Assembly (NCBI RefSeq): GCF_001270495.1 | Contig: NZ_LGUR01000014.1 | Location: forward strand, 88,547 to 152,546 | Reading direction: 5' to 3' | Length of the DNA stretch: 64,000 bases | Source: Streptomyces viridochromogenes | GTDB taxonomy: Bacteria; Actinomycetota; Actinomycetes; Streptomycetales; Streptomycetaceae | Program-made: the position numbers and the translations under genes | The notes under the pieces: generated by a model | What the model was told of the DNA's origin: nothing | The model's input: the letters and a program-made list of their open reading frames with translations, nothing else | Databases searched by the model: none | In this document: piece after piece, positions 37,744-46,580 of the stretch | Layout: every line of letters begins with the position of its first letter | Position numbering within the stretch: the stretch's first letter is position 1

Positions 37744-37890
37744 ACGTCTCCCACCCCGGGCGTGGCCTCTCGACGCGGCGGCGAGCGTCCCTGTTGCGCG
37801 GTCACCGAGCCGACTCCCGGCCATCGTATGTTCGATCCGCCCGCTTCGCTCAGGTATGCGGGGCGCGTTCGATTTCCGCCATGTCCGCGC

Positions 37891-38244
37891 TCAGCGGCGA
37901 CGCGCGGCGAGCACGCAGAACTCGTTGCCCTCCGGGTCCGCGAGGGTGACCCACGGCTGATCGCCCTGGCCGACGTCCGCGCGGCGGGCGCCGAGCGCGA
38001 GGAAGCGCGCGACCTCGGCGGCCTGGTCGCCGGGACGGAAGTCGAGATGCAGGCGGTTCTTGACCGACTTGCCCTCGGGGACCGGCACGAAGATCAGTCC
38101 GGGCAGCCGGTCCTTCTCGGGCCCGGTCTCGAACTCGTCGGCCGAGTCGTTCAGCACGACCCAGCCGAGCGCCTCGGCCCACCAGCGCCCCAGTGCCGCG
38201 GCGTCGGCCGCGTCGACGACTACCTGCTCCCAGGCGAGAGTCAT
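37891..38244 (-). CDS. VOC family protein (glyoxalase-like)
   Basis: A 117-residue single VOC domain. The start TLAWEQVVVDAADAAALGRWW and the closing block TLADPEGNEFCVL are typical of the glyoxalase/bleomycin-resistance-like family in actinomycetes. HLDF at about 65 may carry a metal ligand. Function is unknown. It is convergent with nothing close and is separated from the signalling cassette by 147 bases in which I saw no feature. Confidence 0.85.
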   Translation of the reverse strand: MTLAWEQVVVDAADAAALGRWWAEALGWVVLNDSADEFETGPEKDRLPGLIFVPVPEGKSVKNRLHLDFRPGDQAAEVARFLALGARRADVGQGDQPWVTLADPEGNEFCVLAARRR

Positions 38245-38306
38245 GGGCGCAGCGTAGTGAAGACTGGGCCCGAAGGACGTGACCGCGACACTAGGAGGCA
38301 GCCGGA

Positions 38307-39179
38307 ATGACGCGCCCGATCACGGCAGGGCTGGACGGCTCGGAGGAGAGCCTCGCCGCTCTCGGCTGGGCGGCCCGGGAGGCGGTCCGCCGGGGGCTCC
38401 CCCTGCGGGTGGTGCACGCCTGGCGGTTCCAGCCGCACGAGGAGATCGGGGTGGGGGATCCGGACACCCAGGCCCAGTGGGTGCGGGAGGGCCTCGCGGA
38501 GGCCGCCCGTTCCGTCACCGAACGGCACCCGGGCCTTGAGGTGACCACCGATGTCGTCGACGACAGCTCCGTCGACACGTTGGTCGCCGCGACCGCGGAC
38601 GCCGAGATGCTGGTGCTGGGGTCGCGGGGCCACGCCGCGGTCGTCGGGTTCCTGCTGGGCTCCGTCGGACAGCAGGTGATCGCCGGGGCCGAGAACCCTG
38701 TCGTGCTCGTCCGCGCCGAGGACCAGGCGTCCGCCGAGGCCGCCGGGCGCGAGATCGTCGTGGGCCAGCACGGGGACGCGGACGACAGCGCCGCCACGCT
38801 GCGGTTCGCGTTCGAGACGGCCGCGGCCCGCGGCGCGACCGTGCGTGCCGTACGGGCCTGGACCCTGCCGCCGCTGTTCGCCTACAGCCCGGCCTCCCTG
38901 AAGCTCCTCGACGAGGCCGGGGGTCTGGAGCCGTACGAGAAGAAGGCCCTTGGCGAGGCGCTGCAGCCGTGGCGTGAGCGCTTCCCCGAGGTGCGAGTGG
39001 TCGAGCATGTCGAGATGGGCAGTGCCGGACAGGTGCTGCTGTCGGTCGTCGGGCGGACCCAGCTGATGGTCGTCGGGCGCCGCGCCCGGCGCACGGCCGT
39101 CGGCGCCCGGATCGGCTCGGTGGCACACGGCGTCCTGCACCACGCGCCCTGCCCGGTGGCGGTCGTACCGCCCGTCTGA
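38307..39179 (+). CDS. Universal stress protein with two UspA domains
   Basis: A 290-residue cytoplasmic protein made of two UspA-like domains, about 4-138 and 149-288. Each has the nucleotide-binding G-x2-G-x9-G-(S/T) type end: LGSRGHAAVVGFLLGSVGQQ in the first and VVGRRARRTAVGARIGSVAH in the second. The N-terminal Asp in AGLDGSEES fits ATP-binding members. It is common in Streptomyces in several copies and linked to stress or stationary phase. An AGGAGG-like GGAGGCAG stretch precedes the ATG. Confidence 0.92.
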   Translation: MTRPITAGLDGSEESLAALGWAAREAVRRGLPLRVVHAWRFQPHEEIGVGDPDTQAQWVREGLAEAARSVTERHPGLEVTTDVVDDSSVDTLVAATADAEMLVLGSRGHAAVVGFLLGSVGQQVIAGAENPVVLVRAEDQASAEAAGREIVVGQHGDADDSAATLRFAFETAAARGATVRAVRAWTLPPLFAYSPASLKLLDEAGGLEPYEKKALGEALQPWRERFPEVRVVEHVEMGSAGQVLLSVVGRTQLMVVGRRARRTAVGARIGSVAHGVLHHAPCPVAVVPPV

Positions 39180-39205
39180 GCCCGCCCGTCTGAGCCCGCC
39201 CGACC

Positions 39206-39223
39206 GAGCCGGTCGGCCGGCTC
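39206..39223. terminator. Bidirectional hairpin between the UspA and DUF4032 genes
   Basis: GAGCCGG at 39206-39212 pairs perfectly with CCGGCTC at 39217-39223 around a TCGG tetraloop. It lies between the ends of two convergent genes and touches the stop codon of the DUF4032 gene. A short direct repeat, CTGAGCCCGCCCG, precedes it. Confidence 0.55.
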
Positions 39224-40454
39224 AGTCGTCCGTCGGCCGCAGCGTCTCCCGGACCTTGGGAAGGATGTTCTTGATGTAGTCCTCGACCACCGTGTCCAGG
39301 CCGATGTCGTGCTGCGCCCGCTCGGACAGGTACCAGCGGTGTTCGAGCAGCTCGTGATAGATCTCCGCCGGGTCCATGGAACTCCTCAGGTCCTGCGGCA
39401 CGGTCCGCACGGTGGGCCGGAAGACATCACGGACCCAGCGGTGGGCGAGGACCTCGGGGCGGGCGCCGAGGGGGTCGCCCGGGGCGTAGTCGTCCTGGGT
39501 GGCCATCCAGCTCTCCAGGTCGTTCAGGAGCCGTCGGGCCTGGTTCTCCTCGGTGTCCAGGCCCGTGAGGCGCAGCAGCTGGCGCTGGTGGTGGCCGGCG
39601 TCCACGACCTTGGGCACGAAGGTGACCGAGTCGCCGTTGGCGGCGTGCTCGATCTGCATCTCGGCCACGTCGAACCCGAGGTCGTTCAGGCGGCGGATCC
39701 GGCGCTCTATGTAGTGGTACTTGCCCGCCGGATAGACCGACGTACGGGTCAGCTCCTGCCACAGGCCGTGGTAGCGGGCGCAGATCTCGGTGCCGAACTC
39801 GATCGGGTCCACCGAGGGGTGCAGCGCCCCGGACGCCTCCAGGTCCAGCAGTTCGCCGCTGATGTTGACCCGGGCGAGGTCCAGGTCGTAGTCGCGCTGG
39901 CCGTTGCTGAGCTGCGGGTGCAGATCGCCCGTCTCGGCGTCCACCAGATACGCGGCGTAGGCGCCCGCGTCGCGCCGGAACAGCGTGTTGGACAGCGAGC
40001 AGTCGCCCCAGGCGAACCCGGCGAGGTGGAGGCGGACCAGCAGCACGGCCAGCGCGTCCATCAGCCGGTGCATGGTCGCCGGCCGCATCGTCGTCTCGAA
40101 CATCGAGCGGTACGGCTGCGAGCCGCCCAGGTGCCGGGTCACCAGCACCGACTCCAGCGGGCCGCCGGCCGTGTCGGTGCGGCCGGTGACCACGGCCAGC
40201 GGATCCACCGACGGGATGCCGAGCCGGTCGAGGTCACGCAGCAGTTCGTACTCGCGCAGCGCCGGCCGCTCGGCGAGCTCCTTGACGGCGATGACCTCGG
40301 TGCCGGCCCGGGCGTAGCGCACGACGTGGCGGGATATGCCGCGCGGCAGCGGGACCAGGACCTCCTCCGGCCACTGCTCCAGGGGCAGATGCCAGGGCAG
40401 CTCCAGCAGGAGCGCGGGGTGCTCCGGGTTCGTCGCGCTGATCTGCAGTGCCAT
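39222..40454 (-). CDS. DUF4032 protein with a lipopolysaccharide-kinase-like fold
   Basis: A 410-residue cytoplasmic protein. The first 220 residues resemble a kinase-like domain: VIAVKEL offers the beta-3 Lys, HLAGFAWGDCSLSNTLFR replaces the HRD loop with Asp and Asn, and YLVDAETGD gives a DxE-type magnesium site. The C-terminal part is the DUF4032 region proper. Such proteins are found across actinobacteria, with no settled function. ATG at 40454. It is convergent with the universal stress gene. Confidence 0.85.
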   Translation of the reverse strand: MALQISATNPEHPALLLELPWHLPLEQWPEEVLVPLPRGISRHVVRYARAGTEVIAVKELAERPALREYELLRDLDRLGIPSVDPLAVVTGRTDTAGGPLESVLVTRHLGGSQPYRSMFETTMRPATMHRLMDALAVLLVRLHLAGFAWGDCSLSNTLFRRDAGAYAAYLVDAETGDLHPQLSNGQRDYDLDLARVNISGELLDLEASGALHPSVDPIEFGTEICARYHGLWQELTRTSVYPAGKYHYIERRIRRLNDLGFDVAEMQIEHAANGDSVTFVPKVVDAGHHQRQLLRLTGLDTEENQARRLLNDLESWMATQDDYAPGDPLGARPEVLAHRWVRDVFRPTVRTVPQDLRSSMDPAEIYHELLEHRWYLSERAQHDIGLDTVVEDYIKNILPKVRETLRPTDD

Positions 40455-40495
40455 GGGCCGTTCGTCCTCGCCTCGCCGGTGATCGTCGCCTCAGC

Positions 40496-41242
40496 CTAGA
40501 GCGCGCGCTCCCGGGCCTGAAGAGCGGCTTCTCGCACCGGGCCCCGGTGCAGGGGCCCGTGCCCGGGCAGCAGTACGTCCCCCTTGAGCCCTTCGAGTAC
40601 GTCCAGGGAGGTCACGGCGCGCGACCGCTCGCGGTGGAACATGTCGGGCAGCAGCTGCGGTCCCCTGATCCGCGAGGTGGGGTGCCCGCTCACCAGGGCG
40701 TCGCCCGCGATCACCACGCCCGCGTCGGGCAGGTGGTAGGCGCAGTGCCCGTCCGTGTGGCCGGGCGTGTGCACCGGGACGGGGCGGCCGGGGAGGTCCA
40801 GCGGGCCGTCCGACGGGAACGGCTCGGGGGAGGTGACCGGGACGTGCGCGGTGCCGCCGGAGCGGATCGCGTGGACCGCCCAGGGCAGGACGCCCGGGCG
40901 CCAGCCGTTCTTCAGGACCGTCCCGACGTCCACCTGGTGCAGGAACTCCCGGCGTGCGTGCGGCACTTCGGCCTCGTGGAGGTATATCGGCGTGCCGTGG
41001 GCTGCGCGCAGGTACTCGGCGTTGCCCAGATGGTCCGTGTGCGCGTGCGTGATGAGTACGGCCGTGACCGCCTCCGGCGAGCTCCCCACCTCGGCGAGCG
41101 AGGCGAGCAGCTTCGGCCGGTCGCCGGGGTAGCCGGTGTCGATCAGGGTGACCGCGTCCCCCTCGGTCAGGATCACCCAGTTGGTGTTGCTGCCGTGCAC
41201 CAGGTAGGTGCCGTCCGCGACTTGCCGCACATCTGCCCGCAT
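40496..41242 (-). CDS. Metallo-beta-lactamase-fold hydrolase
   Basis: A 248-residue MBL-fold enzyme. The metal motif THAHTDHLG is intact, with later ligands His in HTPGHTDGH, Asp in IAGDAL and His in LPGHGP. It resembles quorum-quenching or glyoxalase II-like hydrolases, but the substrate cannot be told. The ATG at 41242 was chosen because the family starts just before VADGTYLVHG; the longer reading overlaps the acyltransferase end. Confidence 0.88.
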   Translation of the reverse strand: MRADVRQVADGTYLVHGSNTNWVILTEGDAVTLIDTGYPGDRPKLLASLAEVGSSPEAVTAVLITHAHTDHLGNAEYLRAAHGTPIYLHEAEVPHARREFLHQVDVGTVLKNGWRPGVLPWAVHAIRSGGTAHVPVTSPEPFPSDGPLDLPGRPVPVHTPGHTDGHCAYHLPDAGVVIAGDALVSGHPTSRIRGPQLLPDMFHRERSRAVTSLDVLEGLKGDVLLPGHGPLHRGPVREAALQARERAL

Positions 41243-41324
41243 GATCGTCCCGAATCCATGGTTCCGCTGCCCGAGGGCATCAGCAAAGCAGACCGCGAGG
41301 CCGCCGTGAGCAGCGGGTCCGGCC

Positions 41325-42524
41325 TCAGCCACGGTCAGGCGCGGGACGCCCGGGAGCGGCCCGCATCCCGAACAGGAAGCGCGTCACCCGTGTCCTGTGC
41401 ACCACCGACTCGTACAGCACGAGGATCACCGCGAACGAGCCCGCCACGATCACCGCGTACTCGACGACGATCGGCGCCGACCAGCCCACCACGCCGTACG
41501 CGACGGCGACCACGACGGGCTGGTGCAGCACGTACATCGGCAGGGCGGCGACGCCCAGATATGCCATCAGCGGGCTCGGGCGGGCCCCCGCGGGCTGCTG
41601 TTCGCGCGGCCGGTCCAGGGCGCCGAGGATGGCCATCACCAGGCACCAGCCCGCCGCGCTGAACAGGGCGCGGGTGCCCAGCGCGAGCGGCGTGCGGTCC
41701 GTGAACGGGTCGTCCAGCGTCATGAACCCGGGGCCGCAGGCCGCGAACAGGAGGACCCCCGCCACACCGAGCGGGCGGGCGAACCGGCGCATGACCGCCC
41801 GGACCCGCTCGTCCCCGGCGAGGGTGAAGCCGTAGAGGAAGAACACCAGGTAGGCCCAGTGGTGCCAGGCCGCGTAGTCCTCCTCCATGCCCAGCGGCAC
41901 CTGGAGCAGCGTGAGCGGCAGCACGGGCAGCAGAAGCAGGAGGGGGTGCCGGACGACGGCCCGCGCGGCACCGTCGCCGCCCGCCGCGAGGCGCCCCGCG
42001 ACCGGCGCCAGCAGCAGACAGAACGCGAGCAGCAGGAGCACGAACCACAGATGGCCGGACTCGAAGTGGTCCCCGTCCAGGAAGAAGGGGAAGTCGGCGG
42101 GGTCGAGGTGGACGGTGAAGTAGCGGGGTAGGAAGTGCCAGTACGACTCGTGGTGGCCCGGGTCGGCGGCGCGCTGCCGCAGCCACTGGGGGAGCGGGTT
42201 CAGCGCGACGACGGTGAAGAGCAGGGGAACTCCCAGGCGCACCAGGCGTTCCCTGGCGAAACGGCGGGCGCCGCGGCGGCGCACGGAATACCGGGCGCCG
42301 AGCCCGGCGACGAGGAAGAGCACCGGCATCGCCCAGACCACGCCGAACCCGGCGAGGACGGTGATGACCTCGGTCGTCTCCGCGTTCTGGACGTAGTAGT
42401 CGCCCTCCGTGGCGAAGACCAGCGCCGCGTGGAAGAAGACCAGTCCGAGGACGACGAAGACCCGCAGCGCGTCCAGTTCACCGCGCCGGGGAGCGGTGGC
42501 CGGTGCCTGCGTCTCAGCGCTCAC
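41325..42524 (-). CDS. Acyltransferase 3 family membrane protein
   Basis: A 399-residue polytopic membrane protein with about ten hydrophobic segments. The start RRGELDALRVFVVLGLVFFH contains the Arg and His residues typical of acyltransferase family 3 (OafA/YrhL-like). FESGHLWFVLLLLAFC is a further family block. It would transfer acyl groups to an exported carbohydrate or lipid. GTG start at 42524. Its end lies 82 bases before the MBL gene on the same strand. Confidence 0.88.
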   Translation of the reverse strand: MSAETQAPATAPRRGELDALRVFVVLGLVFFHAALVFATEGDYYVQNAETTEVITVLAGFGVVWAMPVLFLVAGLGARYSVRRRGARRFARERLVRLGVPLLFTVVALNPLPQWLRQRAADPGHHESYWHFLPRYFTVHLDPADFPFFLDGDHFESGHLWFVLLLLAFCLLLAPVAGRLAAGGDGAARAVVRHPLLLLLPVLPLTLLQVPLGMEEDYAAWHHWAYLVFFLYGFTLAGDERVRAVMRRFARPLGVAGVLLFAACGPGFMTLDDPFTDRTPLALGTRALFSAAGWCLVMAILGALDRPREQQPAGARPSPLMAYLGVAALPMYVLHQPVVVAVAYGVVGWSAPIVVEYAVIVAGSFAVILVLYESVVHRTRVTRFLFGMRAAPGRPAPDRG

Positions 42525-42634
42525 CCGGACCAGTGTGGGGGCACGGGAGGGCCTCGCCCAGAGGAACGGCTGCCTCCGGCACCGTCCGCCGGAGGCAGCC
42601 CTCCGCGCGCACCCGGGGCGGCCGCCTCTCCGCC

Positions 42635-43264
42635 TCAGTGCACGCCGTGCGGGCGGAACTGCACGCTGATGCGCGGTCCCGCGGCGCGTGTGGTCTTCGG
42701 TATCGAGTGCTCCCAGGTCCGCTGGCAGGAGCCGCCCATCACGATGAGGTCGCCGTGCCCCAGCGGACGGCGCACCGTCTCGCCGCCGCCCCGCGCCGGG
42801 CGCAGCAGCAGATACCGGGGCGCGCCCACGGAGAGGATGGCGACCATCGTGTCCTCGCGCGCGCCCCGCCCGATCCGGTCCCCGTGCCAGGCGACGCTGT
42901 CCCGGCCGTCGCGGTAGTAGCAGAGCCCGGCCGTGGTGAACGGCTCGCCCAGTTCCTCGGCGTAGTGCGCGGACAGCGCGTCGCGGGCCTCCGCGAGGAC
43001 GGGGTGCGGGAGGGCGTCGTCGACGCCGTAGAAAGAGAGCAGTCGCGGTACGTCGACGACGTGGTCGTACATCGTCCGGCGCTCCGCACGCCAGGGCACC
43101 TCGGCGGCGACCTGTTCGAACAGGACGTCGGCCCCGCTCAGCCAGCCGGGCAGCACGTCGATCCAGGCACCGCGGCCGAGCCGGGTGCGGCGGAGCCCGG
43201 CGAGGGACCCGAGCCGCAGCTCGTCGGTCTGGTCGAAGAGGGAGCCCTGGAGGTGCGTGGCCAT
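42635..43264 (-). CDS. AlkB-like 2-oxoglutarate/Fe(II) dioxygenase
   Basis: A 209-residue enzyme of the AlkB family, which repairs alkylated DNA or RNA by oxidative demethylation. The iron ligands are His and Asp in WHGDRIG and His in WEHSIPK; the 2-oxoglutarate-binding Arg is in RISVQFR near the C-terminus. YDHVVDVPRLLSFYG is also typical. ATG at 43264. It is divergent from the TetR gene and could share the twin operator region at 43347-43379. Confidence 0.92.
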   Translation of the reverse strand: MATHLQGSLFDQTDELRLGSLAGLRRTRLGRGAWIDVLPGWLSGADVLFEQVAAEVPWRAERRTMYDHVVDVPRLLSFYGVDDALPHPVLAEARDALSAHYAEELGEPFTTAGLCYYRDGRDSVAWHGDRIGRGAREDTMVAILSVGAPRYLLLRPARGGGETVRRPLGHGDLIVMGGSCQRTWEHSIPKTTRAAGPRISVQFRPHGVH

Positions 43265-43342
43265 GGTTCCAGCGTACCCCTTAATCGAAAATCTGTTCCC
43301 ATACGTTCCCTGTCGGAATGTGACCGCGCTCCCGGTCCACCC

Positions 43343-43379
43343 TTTGGATACATTCGTGTATCGGATACATTCCTGTATC
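43343..43379 (+). promoter_or_regulatory. Promoter overlapped by tandem TetR-type operators
   Basis: GATACA-TTCG-TGTATC at 43347-43362 and GATACA-TTCC-TGTATC at 43364-43379 are two perfect inverted repeats with a 17-base period. A likely promoter, TTTGGA at 43343-43348 and TACATT at 43366-43371 with a 17-base spacer, is covered by both. The TetR gene starts 20 bases downstream, so autorepression is the simplest reading. Confidence 0.75.
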
Positions 43380-43398
43380 GGACGGAGGAGGTCGGGGC

Positions 43399-44025
43399 AT
43401 GGAGGCGAAGGAAACGAGCGGGCGCGTCACCAAGCGCCGTGTCCGCACGCGCGCCAACCTGCTGGACGCCGCGTTCGCCGTGTTCGCCGCCAAGGGGTTC
43501 GGCCGGGTCTCCATCGAGGAGGTCTGCGAGGCCGCCGGCTACAGCAGAGGCGCCTTCTACTCCAACTTCGACAGCCTGGACGAGCTGTTCTTCGCCCTCT
43601 ACCAGCAGCGCGCGGAGCTGATCGCCGAGCAGGTGTCCGGGGCGCTCGCCCTCGACGGACCCGACCTGGACGTGCCGGCCGCCGTGGACCGGGTGACCGA
43701 GGTGCTGCTCCTGGACCGGGACTGGCTGCTGGTGAAGACGGACTTCCTGGTGCACGCCGCGCGTGACGAGGCCGTCGCGCGGACCCTCCTGGAACACCGC
43801 GCCCGGCTGCGCGGGGCGATCGCGGACCGGCTCTCCCGGGCGCGAGGGCACACCGCCCTGCCGGCCGTGCTCGGCGACATCGACGGTGCTGCCCATGCCG
43901 TGGTCGCCGCGTACGACGGCGTGACCACCCAACTGCTGCTGGACAGGGACGTCGAGCGCGCTCGCGTCTGGCTGGGGCAACTGCTCACCGCGCTGCTCAC
44001 CGACGGCAGCGACACCACACCATGA
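43399..44025 (+). CDS. TetR-family regulator
   Basis: A 208-residue TetR-type protein. The DNA-binding helix-turn-helix spans about 20-60 (FAAKGFGRVSIEEVCEAAG then FYSNFDSLDELF). The C-terminal ligand domain is mostly helical with no recognised ligand. It lies 19 bases downstream of twin palindromes that are very probably its operators, and 32 bases upstream of the flavoprotein gene, which it should also control. Confidence 0.9.
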   Translation: MEAKETSGRVTKRRVRTRANLLDAAFAVFAAKGFGRVSIEEVCEAAGYSRGAFYSNFDSLDELFFALYQQRAELIAEQVSGALALDGPDLDVPAAVDRVTEVLLLDRDWLLVKTDFLVHAARDEAVARTLLEHRARLRGAIADRLSRARGHTALPAVLGDIDGAAHAVVAAYDGVTTQLLLDRDVERARVWLGQLLTALLTDGSDTTP

Positions 44026-44057
44026 GCACATGAGGACATGAGGAAGGGACGGTCGCC

Positions 44058-45731
44058 ATGGATGCCGACGTCATCGTCGTCGGAGCGGGACTCGCGGGCC
44101 TGGTCGCCGCGAGCGAACTGACCAGCCGGGGCCGCAGGGTCGCGCTGGTGGACCAGGAGAACGCCGCCAACCTCGGCGGGCAGGCGTTCTGGTCCTTCGG
44201 CGGGCTCTTCCTCGTCGACTCCCCGGAGCAGCGGCGCCTGGGCATCAAGGACTCCCTCGACCTGGCCTGGAACGACTGGCAGGGCAGCGCCCAGTTCGAC
44301 CGGGTGGACGACGAGGACTCCTGGGCGGTGCGCTGGGCGCGCGCGTACGTCGAGTTCGCGGCCGGTGAGAAGCGGGCCTGGCTGGACGGGCACGGCATCA
44401 AGTTCCTGCCCACGGTGGGCTGGGCGGAGCGCGGCGACCTGCGGGCCCACGGCCACGGCAACTCCGTGCCCCGCTTCCACATCGCCTGGGGGACCGGCAC
44501 GGGCGTCGTGGAGCCGTTCGTCCGGTACGCCAAGCAGGCCGCGCGCGACGGGCTGCTCACCTTCTACCACCGGCACCAGGTCGACGAGCTGGTCATCGAG
44601 GAGGGCGCGGCGCGTGGTGTGCGCGGTACGGTCCTCGCCGACGACCACTCGGCCCGGGGTGTCGCCTCCAACCGCGACCGCGTCGGCGAGTTCGAGCTGA
44701 CCGCCCAGGCCGTCGTCGTCACCACCGGCGGCATCGGCGCCAACCACGAGATCGTCCGCCGCTACTGGCCCGAGCGCCTCGGCACCCCGCCCACCGAGAT
44801 GGTCACCGGCGTCCCCGCCTACGTCGACGGGCGCATGCTCGACATCAGCGCGCAGGCGGGCGTACGCCTGGTCAACCGCGACCGTATGTGGCACTACACC
44901 GAGGGCCTGCAGAACTGGGACCCCATCTGGCCCGGCCACGGCATCCGCATCCTGCCCGGCCCGTCCTCGATGTGGTTCGACGCCCTCGGCCGCCGCCTGC
45001 CCGACCCGTGCCTGCCGGGCTACGACACCCTCGGCACCCTCAAGCACCTGCGCACGGACGCGGACATCGCCGGGCACGACCACTCCTGGTTCATTCTCAG
45101 CCAGAAGATCATCGAGAAGGAGTTCGCCCTGTCGGGCTCCGAGCAGAACCCCGACATCACCGCCAAGGACCGCGCCGGGTTCCTGAAGGAGCGGGTGCTC
45201 GGCAAGGGCGCCCCGGGGCCGGTGGCGGCGTTCCTGCGCAACGGCGCGGACTTCGTGACCGCCCCTGACCTGGAGCAACTGGTCGAGAAGATGAACCAGC
45301 TGACGGACAAGCCGCTCCTCGACGCGGAGCGCATCCGACGCCAGATCGAGGCCCGCGACCTGCAGATCGCCAACCCGTACAGCAAGGACTCCCAGGTCCA
45401 GGGCATCCGCAACGCCCGCCGCTACATCGGCGACCGCCTCGGCCGGGTCGCCACCCCGCACCGCATCCTCGACCCGGCCGCCGGCCCCCTCATCGGCGTC
45501 AAACTGCACGTCCTGACCCGCAAGACCCTCGGCGGCATCCAGACCGACCTCGACGCCCGCGCCCTGGGAGCCGACGGGGCCCCCATCGACGGCCTGTACG
45601 CGGCCGGCGAGGTCGCCGGGTTCGGCGGCGGCGGCGTCCACGGCTACAACGCCCTGGAGGGCACCTTCCTCGGCGGCTGCCTCTTCTCGGGCCGCGCGGC
45701 GGGCCGGGCGGCGGCGCGACAGACGGGCTGA
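44058..45731 (+). CDS. FAD-binding dehydrogenase (fumarate-reductase/ketosteroid-dehydrogenase type)
   Basis: A 557-residue flavoprotein of the FAD_binding_2 family. The N-terminal dinucleotide motif is GAGLAG at 9-14 with NLGGQAFWSFGG after it; the C-terminal FAD block is GLYAAGEVAGFGGGGVHGYN. Members oxidise or reduce steroid ketones, fumarate or related enones; the substrate is not visible here. AGGAAGGGACGG precedes the ATG. It follows the TetR gene by 32 bases in a two-gene operon. Confidence 0.88.
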   Translation: MDADVIVVGAGLAGLVAASELTSRGRRVALVDQENAANLGGQAFWSFGGLFLVDSPEQRRLGIKDSLDLAWNDWQGSAQFDRVDDEDSWAVRWARAYVEFAAGEKRAWLDGHGIKFLPTVGWAERGDLRAHGHGNSVPRFHIAWGTGTGVVEPFVRYAKQAARDGLLTFYHRHQVDELVIEEGAARGVRGTVLADDHSARGVASNRDRVGEFELTAQAVVVTTGGIGANHEIVRRYWPERLGTPPTEMVTGVPAYVDGRMLDISAQAGVRLVNRDRMWHYTEGLQNWDPIWPGHGIRILPGPSSMWFDALGRRLPDPCLPGYDTLGTLKHLRTDADIAGHDHSWFILSQKIIEKEFALSGSEQNPDITAKDRAGFLKERVLGKGAPGPVAAFLRNGADFVTAPDLEQLVEKMNQLTDKPLLDAERIRRQIEARDLQIANPYSKDSQVQGIRNARRYIGDRLGRVATPHRILDPAAGPLIGVKLHVLTRKTLGGIQTDLDARALGADGAPIDGLYAAGEVAGFGGGGVHGYNALEGTFLGGCLFSGRAAGRAAARQTG

Positions 45732-45772
45732 CGGCGGCGCGTACGGCCCGCCTCCTCAGGAGCGATCAGGCG

Positions 45773-46123
45773 TCACGCCTGGAGGAGACGGGCCAGCACG
45801 GCGGCGTGACTGCGCTCGGGAGACTTCGACGAGGTCAGCAGGGTCACCTCACCCTTGCTCGCCAACTCCCGTACGTGGTCGACGAGTTCGGCCGCACCGG
45901 GCGCGGCCAGCTCCGCCTCGTACCGCTCGGCGAACTCCTCGTACGACCTCTCGTCCGCGTGGTACCAGCGGCGCAGCTCGGTGGACGGGGTGAGCCCCTT
46001 GGGCCACTCGTCCACACGGGCCGCGTCCTTCGACAGACCGCGCGGCCACAGCCGGTCGACCAGGACGCGCACGCCGTCCTCGGGCTCGGGTGCTTCGTAG
46101 ACACGACGGATCCGAACACTCAT
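45773..46123 (-). CDS. DUF488 family protein
   Basis: A 116-residue protein of the DUF488 (YeaO-like) family: VLVDRLWPRGLSK, LRRWYHAD, and LLTSSKSPERSHAAVL are its hallmark blocks. The C-terminal block resembles a nucleotide-binding or nuclease-like fold, but function is undefined. The start ATG at 46123 gives the conserved SVRIRRVYE beginning; the reading to 46192 is longer than needed. It is convergent with the flavoprotein gene. Confidence 0.88.
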   Translation of the reverse strand: MSVRIRRVYEAPEPEDGVRVLVDRLWPRGLSKDAARVDEWPKGLTPSTELRRWYHADERSYEEFAERYEAELAAPGAAELVDHVRELASKGEVTLLTSSKSPERSHAAVLARLLQA

Positions 46124-46240
46124 GGCCGGGCCTTTCTCGGGTGCGGAGGGCAACCCGTCGAAGCTGACGAGTTCCTCCCCAGTGTCGGCCAAGGGCGACG
46201 CATGATCACGTACAAGAACCGTGTCCCGCCGCTGCGCCGG

Positions 46241-46474
46241 CTATCCGGCCCGTCGCCGCAGCGCCCGTCGCTCGTTCTCGCTCGTGCCGCCCCAGATCCC
46301 GATGAACTGGCCGGTGTCGACCGCCCAGCGCAGACACTGCTCCTGTACCGAGCAGCGCCGGCAGACCGCCTTCGCCTGTTCCGTCTGGACCAGGGTCGGT
46401 CCGGTCGTGCCGATCGGGAAGAAGAGGTCGGGGTCCTCATGGCGGCAGGCGGCGTGGTCTCGCCAGTCGTCCAT
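46241..46474 (-). CDS. WhiB-like iron-sulfur regulator
   Basis: A 77-residue WhiB-family protein that should hold a redox- or NO-sensitive [4Fe-4S] cluster and act with a sigma factor. Four Cys are present: Cys10, Cys38, Cys41 and Cys47 (C-x2-C-x5-C). The turn motif reads GIWGG at 59-63 instead of the usual GVWGG, followed by the basic tail ERRALRRR. It resembles the WblE/WhiB1 branch. The ATG at 46474 has AGGTGA at good spacing; a GTG at 46483 is the alternative. It is monocistronic. Confidence 0.93.
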   Translation of the reverse strand: MDDWRDHAACRHEDPDLFFPIGTTGPTLVQTEQAKAVCRRCSVQEQCLRWAVDTGQFIGIWGGTSENERRALRRRAG

Positions 46475-46580
46475 CAAAGTCACCTGCGATCGTCGTATGT
46501 GCCCTCGGTGGATGCATTACTCGGTTTCGAGTCGCCTGTCGATGCGTGAGTGAAACCCCGTGGGGCACGGGCGAATCCGG

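Noticed and set aside
43599..45641. Long minus-strand open frame opposite the TetR and flavoprotein genes
   Set aside because: Low-complexity Val/Ala/Gly/Asp composition typical of an antisense shadow.
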